From assembly GCF_042408735.1 (NCBI RefSeq), contig NZ_JBHOQV010000208.1:1-64000 (forward strand): 64,000 nucleotides of DNA, given 5' to 3'. Below the pieces are notes generated by a model, which saw only the letters and a program-made list of their open reading frames with translations, had not been told where the DNA came from and did no database searches. Both the position numbers and the translations under genes were made by a program. Source of the DNA: Thermogemmatispora sp042408735. GTDB lineage: Bacteria > Chloroflexota > Ktedonobacteria > Ktedonobacterales > Ktedonobacteraceae. Positions 27,335 through 36,374 of this stretch are shown here, piece after piece (within the stretch, counting starts at the first letter, position 1; every line of letters begins with the position of its first letter).

Positions 27335-27371
27335 AAGGCAGGACAGGAGCAGCGGTTCTCTGTCCTGCCTT
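27335..27371 (+). terminator. Rho-independent terminator
   Basis: Perfect 12-bp stem AAGGCAGGACAG (27335-27346) / CTGTCCTGCCTT (27360-27371) with a 13-nt loop and a short T run, after the zinc-ribbon gene. Confidence 0.7.
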
Positions 27372-27395
27372 TATCGTCGCTGCCTCACTCCCACC

Positions 27396-28571
27396 TCACC
27401 TGTCCCAGGTCAGCGCTCGCTGAGGTGAGGTGAGCCAGCCTGGCCATGGGTCTGCCTCGCCCTGGCGCCCCTGAACCCTCAGGGAAAGCGTTTGCGCCAC
27501 CTGCCAGTCAGCCTCAAAAGTCCTCTGGAGCGTCGCCAGCACTGCTTCATCGGAGACCAGGATGCCCACTTCCCGATTGCGCTCCAGGCCCGACGGCGAG
27601 CAATTCTCCGAGCCGACAAAGGCTTCCTGCCCGTCTACAAGAAGCATTTTGGCATGCATATAGAGCTGGCCATCCTCGCGCACCGCGACTCCTCCCTGCA
27701 GCAGCGCGGCAATCCCCTCCGCGTTGGGATCATTCTCACCGCGGGATGCCGGCAAAATGACCTCCACCTTCACGCCACGCCGCTGGGCCGCGACCAGAGC
27801 GCCCTCGATCTGCTGATCTTGCATTTCTTCCTCCTCAACCAGCAGTGTCTGGCGTGCCGCGGCCACCAGTCCTTGCAGAGCCGCCCGCGCATTGCCCGGA
27901 CTAATGACCAGGTGCGCGTTGTTGCCTGGAAAGACAGCCTCCGCGCGCTGCCAGTCGGCCTCGAACAGGGCACTCAGGCTGCTCACATCCTCCGGCAGAG
28001 GATCGATAATGCCATACTCCCGGTTAGCGACGCGACCATTCCCTCCAAGCGCGGCGCGGGTGAGGTTACCGGTCATGATATAGGCGCGCAGGCCATCAAC
28101 GATCATCAGCTTGGCGTGGGTGAGCGGGAAAGCCGGATTCGTATAGCGCGCCTCCACACCGGCAGCCTCTAGCTGCTGGATGGTGCGAGCGGGCGAGCCG
28201 CCCCCATAGGGATGAGGCTCCAGCATGACGCGCACCGTCAGGCCCCGCCCAGCCGCCGCTTCCAGGGCCTGGATGACGCGGCGATCGGTGAGCAGGTAGA
28301 TTTCGATGGCCAAGGAGCGCCGGGCCCCAGCGATGGCCTGCAACACAACCTGCTCGCCGGCTTGCGGCTCAACGAAGACCTGAAGACCCCTGGCTCCTGA
28401 GCCGGTGGAGCTTCCACCGGGCAGGGACGAGAGGCGGATAGCGGAGGGCTGGCCAACCGCCAGGGCTGCCATCGCCGGAGAGAAGAGTGCCGGCCAGCAA
28501 AGGAGGCAGAAAGAGAGCAAGAAGAGGACAGCCGGCCACCGTTGTCGGCCTCTACCGTGAAGGTGCAACAT
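27396..28571 (-). CDS. Secreted phospholipase D-like protein, two HKD motifs
   Basis: GGAGGA sits directly against an ATG at 28577 but 6-7 nt before the in-frame ATG at 28571, so the latter is taken as the start; a frame to 28739 is rejected. Residues 1-36 are a Sec signal peptide (hydrophobic RWPAVLFLLSFCLLCWPALF, cleavage after PAMA). Two PLD half-domains follow, each with an HxK(x)4D motif: THAKLMIVDG with GN downstream, and MHAKMLLVDG with GSENCSPSGL downstream. The fold suggests a phosphodiesterase acting outside the membrane on phospholipids, or an extracellular nuclease. The 391-residue length fits cardiolipin-synthase-like or nuclease-like members. Substrate unknown. Confidence 0.88.
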   Translation of the reverse strand: MLHLHGRGRQRWPAVLFLLSFCLLCWPALFSPAMAALAVGQPSAIRLSSLPGGSSTGSGARGLQVFVEPQAGEQVVLQAIAGARRSLAIEIYLLTDRRVIQALEAAAGRGLTVRVMLEPHPYGGGSPARTIQQLEAAGVEARYTNPAFPLTHAKLMIVDGLRAYIMTGNLTRAALGGNGRVANREYGIIDPLPEDVSSLSALFEADWQRAEAVFPGNNAHLVISPGNARAALQGLVAAARQTLLVEEEEMQDQQIEGALVAAQRRGVKVEVILPASRGENDPNAEGIAALLQGGVAVREDGQLYMHAKMLLVDGQEAFVGSENCSPSGLERNREVGILVSDEAVLATLQRTFEADWQVAQTLSLRVQGRQGEADPWPGWLTSPQRALTWDR

Positions 28572-28785
28572 TGCCATTCCTCCTGGCGCCAATGATAGGC
28601 ATGGAGTGGGTCGCCGCAGCCGACATGCCTGATTGATCAAGGATTGATCGAAGCCGGGTAGGCTGTCTGCTGCGGGCACTACAGCCAGTATAGGGGTCCT
28701 TTCCAAACCAGAGGAGAGGCGCCAGGTTCCGCCCGTCATCGGCTAGGGCCAGCCGTTGGCCCGGCTAGAGGGGAAGGAAATGGAA

Positions 28786-28815
28786 GGAGGGCGGAGCACC
28801 GGTGCTCCGCCCTCC
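28786..28815 (-). terminator. Perfect 30-bp palindrome, terminator of the sedolisin gene
   Basis: GGAGGGCGGAGCACC directly followed by its reverse complement. It lies 48 nt after the sedolisin stop; on the minus strand it is followed by TTCCATTTCCTTCCC, pyrimidine-rich but without a long T-run. Confidence 0.55.
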
Positions 28816-28862
28816 GCTCTGGGAGGCAGGCCCACGCGGGGCTGCTTCTACGATCAGGAGGC

Positions 28863-31142
28863 TCAGGAATGCGTATCGTTCAGAGCAACGTCATCCACGA
28901 AGAAGTTGGTCACTAGCGAGGAATCCGTCGTCCCCTGGAAGTAGACCTGAATCTGCTTCCCGTAGTAGCTGCTCAGCGCCGAGGTCAGATCGAAGGTGTA
29001 CTGCGTCCAACCCGAGGCGTTGGCATTACACCTGGTCTGCACTGTGGTGATCGTCGAGCCACTGGAGTTACGAATGCGAACGTAGAAGTAGTCGTAGCAG
29101 GTGCTACCCGACTCCTGCGTGCTGATATACAGCCAGTAACTCAGGACCACCTTGGTCGTTGTGCTGGGCAGAGTGACCGTCTGCCAGATCTGATCATTAC
29201 AGCCATTATAGCCGCAGAGGTAGGCACTGTAGCTGCCCGTATGGGGATTGGTAGAGTCAACAATCTCGTAGCCTCCCGAGGACGATTCCTGCCAGGGAGA
29301 GCTGCCGCTCTCAAAGCCCGGATTACTCAGGAGCTGCGTGGTGGTGCCGCCGCCACCGCCGCCACCGCCGCCACCACCGCCGCCAGACGAGCCGGCCACA
29401 TCGCGGGCAAAGTTCCAAACATCGGGCGAGCCGATACCGGTTGCCAGATCGTAGCCCGTGGTGGCTGAGTAGTAGAGGTTATTGCCGCTCGTGATATCGT
29501 GATAGGCGCTATAGGTCTGGGTCGTATTGTAGAGGTGATAGATGGTCGCGCTGGCCGAGCCGAGGGTGGCCTTGCCCTGCGAGGCCAGGTACTGGTTGAC
29601 ATCAGCTGCCACGCCGGCCCACAGCGGAGCCGCCGCGCTCGTGCCGCCGACCGTCAGCCAGCCCGAGCTAGAACAGCCAGCCGCTGCCACGGTGCAGTAG
29701 ACCGAGTAGCCGGTGGCTGGATCGGCGTCAGCCGAGACATCCGGCACCATGCGGTTGGCATTGGTCAGATTGGGGCCAGTCTGATAAGATGGGCGGGCGA
29801 AGTAGGAGCTGATGCCGCCGCCGCCGCCCGAGCCATGTGGGCTACGCTGCGTATCGCTGGGGTTCGACCAGGCCGACTCACTGCTGTAGGTGCCGCCGCT
29901 GCCGGTGACCAGATGAGTCCCGCCGACACCTACCACGTAGGGATCGTCGGCAGGCGAGTCGACCGCCAGACTGTTGTTGTCGCAGTCGTAGGCGCCCGAG
30001 TCACCGGAGGCAGCGAAGAAAGCCTGGCCCTGGGCCGCCCCCTGCTTGAAGATGTTATCCAGCGTGGCCAGCTCGGAGGTTCCCGCCGCCGCCTCGCACT
30101 CGCCCCAGCTAATGCTGACCACCTTGGCCAGGTTGTCGGTCACAATGCGATTGTAGGTATCGTTGACCCCCGTGATCGTATTGGGTCCAATATAGATCTT
30201 CTGGTTCGCCCCAGGCGCGATGGCCGAGACCACTTCCATGTCCAGCTCGACCTCGATCGCTCCCGCGCCCGCCGTGTTGGTCGCCCCATCTACCAACACA
30301 TTGGAATACTTGGCTGAACCGAGGCCATAATAGCTCAGGTAGGCGTTGACGTCCGAGGCGCGATAGCCGTCCAGCTCGAAGATGGCCACGGTCTGGCCAC
30401 TGCCGTTGCTTCCCCCGTTGATCAGCGGGTTCATGTCATAGGCGGTACGCAGCTCGCTCGGGGTGTAGCCACCGCCCGGGCCGGTATGAGGCGTCTGGCT
30501 GCTGGTGAGACGCTGCAGGCCCAAGGGACGATAATGAGCCACATTGTCCAGACCGGCAATGTTAAGGATGAGGCCACCCAGCTCCGCCGGCACGGATGGT
30601 TCTCCGGTCGGGGCGTAAACGGTGCGATTCCCCATCTGATAGTCGGCCAGAGTGATGGCAAAAGCCTGCTCAACCTGGGCCACGCTTCCGCTGGCGTTGA
30701 TCAGTGTGCGGTTAGGCGAGACACTGTTGACTCGCAAACCCTGAGCCTGCAGGTAGGCCACCACACGGCTGACGGTCGCGGGCGTCGGCCCAAACAACTC
30801 GGTGAATTGCTGCGGCGTGAGGTAATGATGGTAGAGTGGGGACTGCGGATCGTTCTGAGCTGCCAGTAGGGCATCGAGTTGGGCTTCGTTGCGCAGCTTG
30901 AGCGCGATCGAAAGCTGAAGGCTGCGGTTGGCACTCTCGCTGTGGAGCGGCTTGTGGTTCCTTAGCAGCGGAACCATATGACCACGAATAAGGCTGCGAT
31001 TAGTCGGGTCCTCTCCATGCAGCTGGGCATAAGCAGCGGACGGTACGACGAAAAGGAGTAGGGCCACCACCCCACTGGCGCTAAGAGCCGCCAGGACGAT
31101 GGCCAGCCGGCGTGCAGATTGGAAGAAAGTTGCGATGTTCAT
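28863..31142 (-). CDS. Secreted S53 (sedolisin/kumamolisin-type) serine-carboxyl peptidase
   Basis: Start taken as the ATG at 31142; a GTG two codons upstream is possible. A signal peptide covers residues 1-40 (ending SAAYA). Residues 45-205 are a pro-kumamolisin activation domain (YHHYLTPQQFTELFG). The catalytic domain has the sedolisin E-x3-D pair at E297/D301, a conserved Asp in ASGDSGAYD and the nucleophile Ser502 in GGTSAAAPLW; the calcium-site region follows. A run of 13 glycines (codons CCG-CCA-type repeats at 29343-29388) links to a C-terminal beta-sandwich domain (NPGFESGSSPWQ at its start) of carbohydrate-binding/MAM-like type. Acid-active proteolysis outside the cell is expected of the family. 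Confidence 0.92.
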   Translation of the reverse strand: MNIATFFQSARRLAIVLAALSASGVVALLLFVVPSAAYAQLHGEDPTNRSLIRGHMVPLLRNHKPLHSESANRSLQLSIALKLRNEAQLDALLAAQNDPQSPLYHHYLTPQQFTELFGPTPATVSRVVAYLQAQGLRVNSVSPNRTLINASGSVAQVEQAFAITLADYQMGNRTVYAPTGEPSVPAELGGLILNIAGLDNVAHYRPLGLQRLTSSQTPHTGPGGGYTPSELRTAYDMNPLINGGSNGSGQTVAIFELDGYRASDVNAYLSYYGLGSAKYSNVLVDGATNTAGAGAIEVELDMEVVSAIAPGANQKIYIGPNTITGVNDTYNRIVTDNLAKVVSISWGECEAAAGTSELATLDNIFKQGAAQGQAFFAASGDSGAYDCDNNSLAVDSPADDPYVVGVGGTHLVTGSGGTYSSESAWSNPSDTQRSPHGSGGGGGISSYFARPSYQTGPNLTNANRMVPDVSADADPATGYSVYCTVAAAGCSSSGWLTVGGTSAAAPLWAGVAADVNQYLASQGKATLGSASATIYHLYNTTQTYSAYHDITSGNNLYYSATTGYDLATGIGSPDVWNFARDVAGSSGGGGGGGGGGGGGTTTQLLSNPGFESGSSPWQESSSGGYEIVDSTNPHTGSYSAYLCGYNGCNDQIWQTVTLPSTTTKVVLSYWLYISTQESGSTCYDYFYVRIRNSSGSTITTVQTRCNANASGWTQYTFDLTSALSSYYGKQIQVYFQGTTDSSLVTNFFVDDVALNDTHS

Positions 31143-31148
31143 CGGCAC

Positions 31149-31777
31149 CTCTAGCTTGTAAGCTCGGTACGACTGTGTACCGCACGACTTGGCCGGACAA
31201 CATGGTCAGAGACAGCCTATCATCAGGTAGTACAGGCAAAAGGTGGTCAGTATGAGAGGTTGCCTAAAGGTCAACCTCCGGCAGACGACCGGAATATGAT
31301 CCGGGGTAGAGGTGGACACCTCCTTTGCTTGATAGGGCAATCGCCTTCTTCTTGCCCGTCAGCTCAATAAGCTGGACACCTGTAGCAGAAGAGGCCACAG
31401 CTACCGAAGAAAGCCCTATTCGCGGTTCAGGCAACGGAAGCAGCTGGCACCGGGGAGCTATCTTCCCCGCTTGCTTCCTTATACAAGACGAGCCTATAGT
31501 TAATAGTACCGATGCAGATCACGTCTGTCAAGTATATAGGACCCGGGGCATAGATACCGTCATCTCTTCCGTTTGCACAGAAACGCTAAAAAAGCGCAAG
31601 GAGGCCACGAGAAGGAAAGGAATGCAGCCGATTGGGACCTGGCGACGGGCGCTTTTCCCCGGAGATGAGCCTGTCGGGGCGGGGCTTCTGCCCGGCCGAA
31701 ACGAGCGAAAAGACGTATAATTATTATCAGATTCAGAGATTCCCACCTGAGTAGGAAAGAGAGAACCTTCCACGTCC
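31149..31777. other. Divergent intergenic region
   Basis: No gene supported. A perfect -10 hexamer TATAAT at 31716-31721 lies 56 nt before the MFS start but no -35 is recognisable at 16-19 nt. The sedolisin promoter could not be identified. Confidence 0.4.
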
Positions 31778-33088
31778 GTGAACAGATCGCCTGCTACAGC
31801 CACGTCGGGTGGTAACTTGTCCGCCACCGGTCGCAAGCGGCCCAGTACCTTTCGCGCCCTGCGTCATCGCAACTATCGTCTGCTGTGGATCAGCCTGATC
31901 GTCTCCTCCGTGGGAACCTGGATGCAGATTGTGGCGCAGAGCCTGCTCGTGCTCAAGCTCAGCCATAACTCTGCTCTGGCATTGGGAATCGTCTCGTTGG
32001 CCCAGGCCAGTGCCTTTCTGCTCTTCGCCCTCATCGGGGGAGGGGTAGCTGATCGCCTTGATCGTCGTCGGCTGCTGCTTTGTACGCAGAGCATCTCAAT
32101 GGGACTGGCCTTTCTGCTCGGAGTGCTGACCCATCTGGGGGTCATCCAGGTCTGGATGATCGTCCTCATCGCCTTCTGCAACAGCACCGTCCTCAGCTTT
32201 GACCAGCCGGCCCGCTCGGCGCTTATTCCTCAACTGGTGCCGCGAGAAGACCTCATGAATGCCATTTCGCTCCAATCGGCAGTCTTTAACGGAGCGGCGG
32301 TCATCGGTCCCTCGCTGGCCGGCCTGACCATCGGCCTCATCCACTACGCTGGCAACTTCTTCCTTAACGCCGTCAGCTATCTGGGGGTACTGGTTGTCCT
32401 CTTCCTGATGCGCGTTCCTTCGGAGGGGGAGGAGACGGCTGACCCGCGGGCCAGGGTTCCCAACCTGAGACGCTCGATTCAGGAGTCGCTGATCGTCATT
32501 GGGCGAGATGCCGTCTTACCCTGGGTACTCGCGGCCTATGGGGCTTTGCTCTTCTTCAATCCCTCGGCGGCCATCATTCTGCCCTATTTCTCTGTCCAGG
32601 TGCTCCATCTGACTCCGTTTGAGCTTGGTCTCCTCTTCTCGGCTTCTGGGATCGGGACCGTGGCGGGTGCGCTGGGGCTGGCCTCGCTCGGCGAAGTCAA
32701 GCGCAAGGGGCAGGCCCTCATCCTGGCTTTCAGCCTGTGGACCGTGGCCTTGCTTGTCTTCGCCTTCAGTCGTCTTTTCTGGCTCTCGCTGCTCATGCTC
32801 TCGCTGGTTGGTGCCATGCAGAACGTTATCGCCGCCACCACAATTACGCTGATGCAGACTCGCGTCCCGGCCCAGATGCGCGGGCGTGTCATGAGCCTCA
32901 ACACGTTGATGATTATGGCGATCAGGCCGCTGGGCGACTTCGCTGCCAGTGGCCTGATCGCTCTCATCGGTGGCCCCCCGACCGTGGCGCTGGCCGGAGC
33001 CATTGTCGGCCTGATCAGCCTCTCTCTCGTTGGCGGGCGCTCTGCCGTGCGCCATCTCGCAGAACCTGGCGCCTTAGGAGAGAGATGA
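31778..33088 (+). CDS. MFS transporter, EntS/DHA3-like
   Basis: A 436-residue protein from a GTG at 31778 with only a weak ribosome site. Twelve hydrophobic helices can be traced. The first helix (YRLLWISLIVSSVGTWMQIVAQ) and the loop GGGVADRLDRRRLL, the MFS motif A between helices 2 and 3, are typical of the enterobactin-exporter-like (MFS_3/DHA3) group, which export siderophores, macrolides or other small molecules by proton antiport. The repeat of motif A in the second half is weak. Substrate unknown. Its 3' end converges on the BACON protein gene with a 23-nt gap. Confidence 0.88.
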   Translation: MNRSPATATSGGNLSATGRKRPSTFRALRHRNYRLLWISLIVSSVGTWMQIVAQSLLVLKLSHNSALALGIVSLAQASAFLLFALIGGGVADRLDRRRLLLCTQSISMGLAFLLGVLTHLGVIQVWMIVLIAFCNSTVLSFDQPARSALIPQLVPREDLMNAISLQSAVFNGAAVIGPSLAGLTIGLIHYAGNFFLNAVSYLGVLVVLFLMRVPSEGEETADPRARVPNLRRSIQESLIVIGRDAVLPWVLAAYGALLFFNPSAAIILPYFSVQVLHLTPFELGLLFSASGIGTVAGALGLASLGEVKRKGQALILAFSLWTVALLVFAFSRLFWLSLLMLSLVGAMQNVIAATTITLMQTRVPAQMRGRVMSLNTLMIMAIRPLGDFAASGLIALIGGPPTVALAGAIVGLISLSLVGGRSAVRHLAEPGALGER

Positions 33089-33111
33089 GATCAGTCCGGG
33101 CTGACTCGCCA

Positions 33112-35973
33112 TCAGCCTGGACTCACGGTGACGGTGACCACCTGGGGACTGCTCTGCAGAGGGTTCTGTCCCCCATCGCTGGCCGTAATGGTGATCTGTC
33201 CGCGCAATGTCTTCAGCAGCAGGCGCGGCGGCGTGACGTAGACCGTGAGGGACGTTCCCGAGCCGCTCTCGCTGCCGCTGGTCTGACTCAGGTGCAGCCA
33301 CGAGGTGCTATCGCTATCGACGGTAGCGTTCCAGGAAACCGGACGGGGGCAGCCGCCGTCGATGCGCAGCGAGAGCACCTGCGGCGGCGGATTCGGCTGG
33401 AGCAGCGAGCTGGTAAAGCTCAGGCCGCTCGGCGTTACTTCGAGCACACAGGGAGCCAGAACTGTTAAGTTGACCACCACGACCTGCGTGAGCTGAGCGG
33501 GACTGGCCGCCCCATCGGCCGGTCCCAGTGAGACCGCAAACTGCCCGCTATAGGACCCCGGGGTCAGGCCCGCCATATTGACGCTGACGCTCAGCCGCGC
33601 CGTCTGGCCAGCCGCCAGCGTACCGCTGAGCGGTGTCACGCTCAACCAGGGAGCTGAGGCCGTATTGAGCGCCACCGACCATTGCAGTGGGTACTGCAAA
33701 GCGCTCAGGAGCACGGAGCGTGCAGCCGGCGGCTGTCCTCCCTGCTCGGCGGTAAAACTCAGGCTACTGGGCGAAAGGGAGGCCCCCAGGGGGGGACGGT
33801 TCGGCGCCTCCGTGGCTGTGGTCGCCGAGCTGCTGGCTCCTGTTCCGCTCGGAACCGCCGCGACCAGCAAATTCAAGAGGACCGCCAGCGTTTGCGTGCG
33901 TTGCTGAGTGGAGAAGAGCACGAAGCCGCTATAGGTGCCGGCATTCAGCTCGTTGAGCGCCACACTGACACGCACACTCATCCCGTGGCCCGCCTCGACT
34001 CGTCCGCTGGCCGGGTCGACCTTGAGCCAGCTCGCCGAGGTAAAAGCCTGCCAGCTCAAGCCGGAGGCGCAGCCTGGAGCCAGTCCCAGATCAAGCGACT
34101 GACCGCTCTCCTCACCCTGTCCTGAGCCGATGGTAAAGGTCAGGCTCTGGGCGCTCAGAGCCAGGCGACAAGAGGGCAGAACCGTCAGCGAGGCCGCCAG
34201 CACCTGGTTGACGGTTGAGGTCGAGGAGTAGGAGCCGCTCAATTGGACTATGGCCAGGTAGAGGCCAGGCAGCAGATGGCTGCCTTGAGCTGTGACCTCC
34301 ACCGAGATGCTCTCACCAGCCGCCAGCTTTCCCTGAGCCGACTTGAGCTGGAGCCAGTCGGCCCGGACAGGCAGCGGCTCCTCCTGGCTTCCTTCGGGCG
34401 GCACCAGGCTGCGGCTGGACCAGGCCAGCGTGGCACGAGCGGGATTCGTGAGGGTCACAAACTGGGCGGCGGGCGCCGGCCCCCCATCCGTCAACGAGAA
34501 GGCCAGCGCCGCTGGCGTCACCCTGAGCGGCCGCCTCTCTAGATCAGTTGCGCCCACAGGAGCCGCCTCGACCCGCATGGAGACCATAACCCGCAAGGTA
34601 GTCCCACTATCGGCACTGAAGGTAATACTGCCATGATAGAGGCCAGGCGACAGGGTAGCACGCGACCCGGCGATCAGGATGGCCTGGCGCTCGCTGAGGA
34701 CTCCCTGGGTCGGTGTGATCTGCAACCAGGGTTGGTCGCTACTGGCCGTCCATGAGAGGCTTCCATCGCCGCCATTACTTAACCAGAGCGGTACCACGCT
34801 GTTGAGGCCCTGCACCCCCGCCCCCAGATCCAGGCTGCGGCGATTCACCTCCAGGACCGGTGGCCGGAGCGGCCCACTGGCTACTACCTGAATCGTCGTG
34901 CTGGCCGTGTAGTGCGTTGCGATATCTTCAGCCTGGATAGTATGATCGCCAGGACTCCAGTCGCGCCCAATCGCGACCGTGAGATCCGCACTCCCTGCCG
35001 CTCCCAAATGAACGAGGGGAGCCATACCCACAGGCGTCAGAGCCTGACCAACATCGTAGCTGAAATAGACCTGGGCGAAAGCCGGAAAATGATCCAGATG
35101 GAGATGCACCGCCTGGCCGGCCTGGACCAGGGTCGGTGTCGCCATCAAGAACGGCGGCTGCCCCGCTGGTGAGCCTGGCTGATGGACTCCCGAGAAGCGC
35201 GAGCGGATCAACCAGCCATTCAGACCAATGAGCAGCAGGGCCAGGACCGTCAGTCCCGCGAACAGCCAGCGTAGCCAGGCTCTCTGTCCCAGCGCCTTCC
35301 GCCAGCGCGGCCAGATCTGGCCTCCCGAGAGCCAGCGATCGGCCTGGTCCGTCCTGAAAGCGCGGCGAGGAGAGGGCGAGCCAGCCTGGCGAAGCTCACC
35401 CCCCCGCGAGACAGGCAGCTTTGCTATCGACGTGGCCCGTCCGGAGGCGGAGGCGGAGACGGAGCGCGCGGCCTCCTGGCTTCCGCCTCCTCTCCCTGGC
35501 CTTGGGCTGGCCGCTTCTTCCTGAGAAGGGGCCTCCAGGGAAGTCCATTCTGCTGACCAGCCCTGGCGGCGCCGGACCGTCCACGACCAGCGCCACGAGG
35601 GCCGGACCTGACTCATTTCATCTTGCCCCAGAGGAGCACAACCCTGCTGGCCACCATCACCATCTTGATTTCTGCCCTGATCCGCTCTCGACGCCAGCGA
35701 AGATCGCGCCAGGAGGTCAGAACGGCTTTCCTCCTCCTCCCAACTTCCATCGGTAACACTCATGGGCACCGTTGGAAAGCCGCGCGGCCCAGACGGAGGC
35801 CAGTCCTCAGCAGCTGATAACCCAGCCACCTGCCACCCTTCAGCTCGCGGGGGGAACTGCACTTCTTGCTCAGCGAGGGCATGACGTTGCAACAACAGCG
35901 CCCGACACTCGTCACAGAACACCACCCCATGCTCACATGGCCTGTTGCAGTAGAGGCACCGATTCATTGTCAC
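33112..35973 (-). CDS. Membrane protein with N-terminal zinc ribbon and BACON-like repeats
   Basis: A 953-residue protein from a GTG at 35973 (GGAAGG 5 nt upstream; ATG at 35967 is an alternative). Residues 4-24 are a zinc ribbon, CLYCNRPC and CDEC. Residues 25-245 are low-complexity and polar. One membrane helix at about 248-270 (WLRWLFAGLTVLALLLIGLNGWLI) follows, and everything after it is predicted outside. The ectodomain holds an Ig-like unit followed by repeated modules of about 100 residues with the BACON signature: LSLDLGAG..., SWTASSDQPWLQITPTQG, ASWLKVDPASG, APWLSVTPLSGTLAAGQ, SWLHLSQTSGSESG. BACON domains often bind carbohydrate or mucin. Divergent from the kinase-like gene, whose ectodomain has a related module. 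Confidence 0.8.
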   Translation of the reverse strand: MTMNRCLYCNRPCEHGVVFCDECRALLLQRHALAEQEVQFPPRAEGWQVAGLSAAEDWPPSGPRGFPTVPMSVTDGSWEEEESRSDLLARSSLASRADQGRNQDGDGGQQGCAPLGQDEMSQVRPSWRWSWTVRRRQGWSAEWTSLEAPSQEEAASPRPGRGGGSQEAARSVSASASGRATSIAKLPVSRGGELRQAGSPSPRRAFRTDQADRWLSGGQIWPRWRKALGQRAWLRWLFAGLTVLALLLIGLNGWLIRSRFSGVHQPGSPAGQPPFLMATPTLVQAGQAVHLHLDHFPAFAQVYFSYDVGQALTPVGMAPLVHLGAAGSADLTVAIGRDWSPGDHTIQAEDIATHYTASTTIQVVASGPLRPPVLEVNRRSLDLGAGVQGLNSVVPLWLSNGGDGSLSWTASSDQPWLQITPTQGVLSERQAILIAGSRATLSPGLYHGSITFSADSGTTLRVMVSMRVEAAPVGATDLERRPLRVTPAALAFSLTDGGPAPAAQFVTLTNPARATLAWSSRSLVPPEGSQEEPLPVRADWLQLKSAQGKLAAGESISVEVTAQGSHLLPGLYLAIVQLSGSYSSTSTVNQVLAASLTVLPSCRLALSAQSLTFTIGSGQGEESGQSLDLGLAPGCASGLSWQAFTSASWLKVDPASGRVEAGHGMSVRVSVALNELNAGTYSGFVLFSTQQRTQTLAVLLNLLVAAVPSGTGASSSATTATEAPNRPPLGASLSPSSLSFTAEQGGQPPAARSVLLSALQYPLQWSVALNTASAPWLSVTPLSGTLAAGQTARLSVSVNMAGLTPGSYSGQFAVSLGPADGAASPAQLTQVVVVNLTVLAPCVLEVTPSGLSFTSSLLQPNPPPQVLSLRIDGGCPRPVSWNATVDSDSTSWLHLSQTSGSESGSGTSLTVYVTPPRLLLKTLRGQITITASDGGQNPLQSSPQVVTVTVSPG

Positions 35974-36374
35974 CAGACCCTTCCTACACTCTCAAGCCGC
36001 ATCCTGTAATCAACTCTGTCCAGATGAACAGTTCCAGCACTGCTATGAATAGATAACGAAGAATTCACGGGTGAGTCACTCTAGAAGAGGCTACAGCCCA
36101 TTTGTCTTGATATTATCAGGCAGAGTGAGCTATTGTCATCCCCCATTTCTCTCTTTCATTGACACCAGGCAGAAGGGCCGGTTATACTCTCCTTGCTCTG
36201 GAAAGAGGCTGTCCTGTGAGTGCGCGCCTAAGAGCAAGCAGGCGAGGAAAGAAGAGGGGAAAGCAAGATGTGGCAAGAGGCAGAAACAGTACCCCTGGTC
36301 AGACGGAGCAGTGACCTGCGAAAAGAGCAATGGCCGTCTGTGGATGAGAGCTTTCAGGCCCCGGCGGAGGAGCT
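35974..36374. other. Divergent intergenic region with promoter
   Basis: No gene supported. It contains the promoter at 36159-36188 and a leader of about 180 nt ahead of the kinase-like gene; the opposite promoter, for the BACON protein, was not identified. Confidence 0.5.
36159..36188 (+). promoter_or_regulatory. Sigma-A-type promoter, 18-nt spacer
   Basis: Consensus TTGACA at 36159-36164 and TATACT at 36183-36188, spacer 18 nt, in front of the kinase-like gene. Confidence 0.7.
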
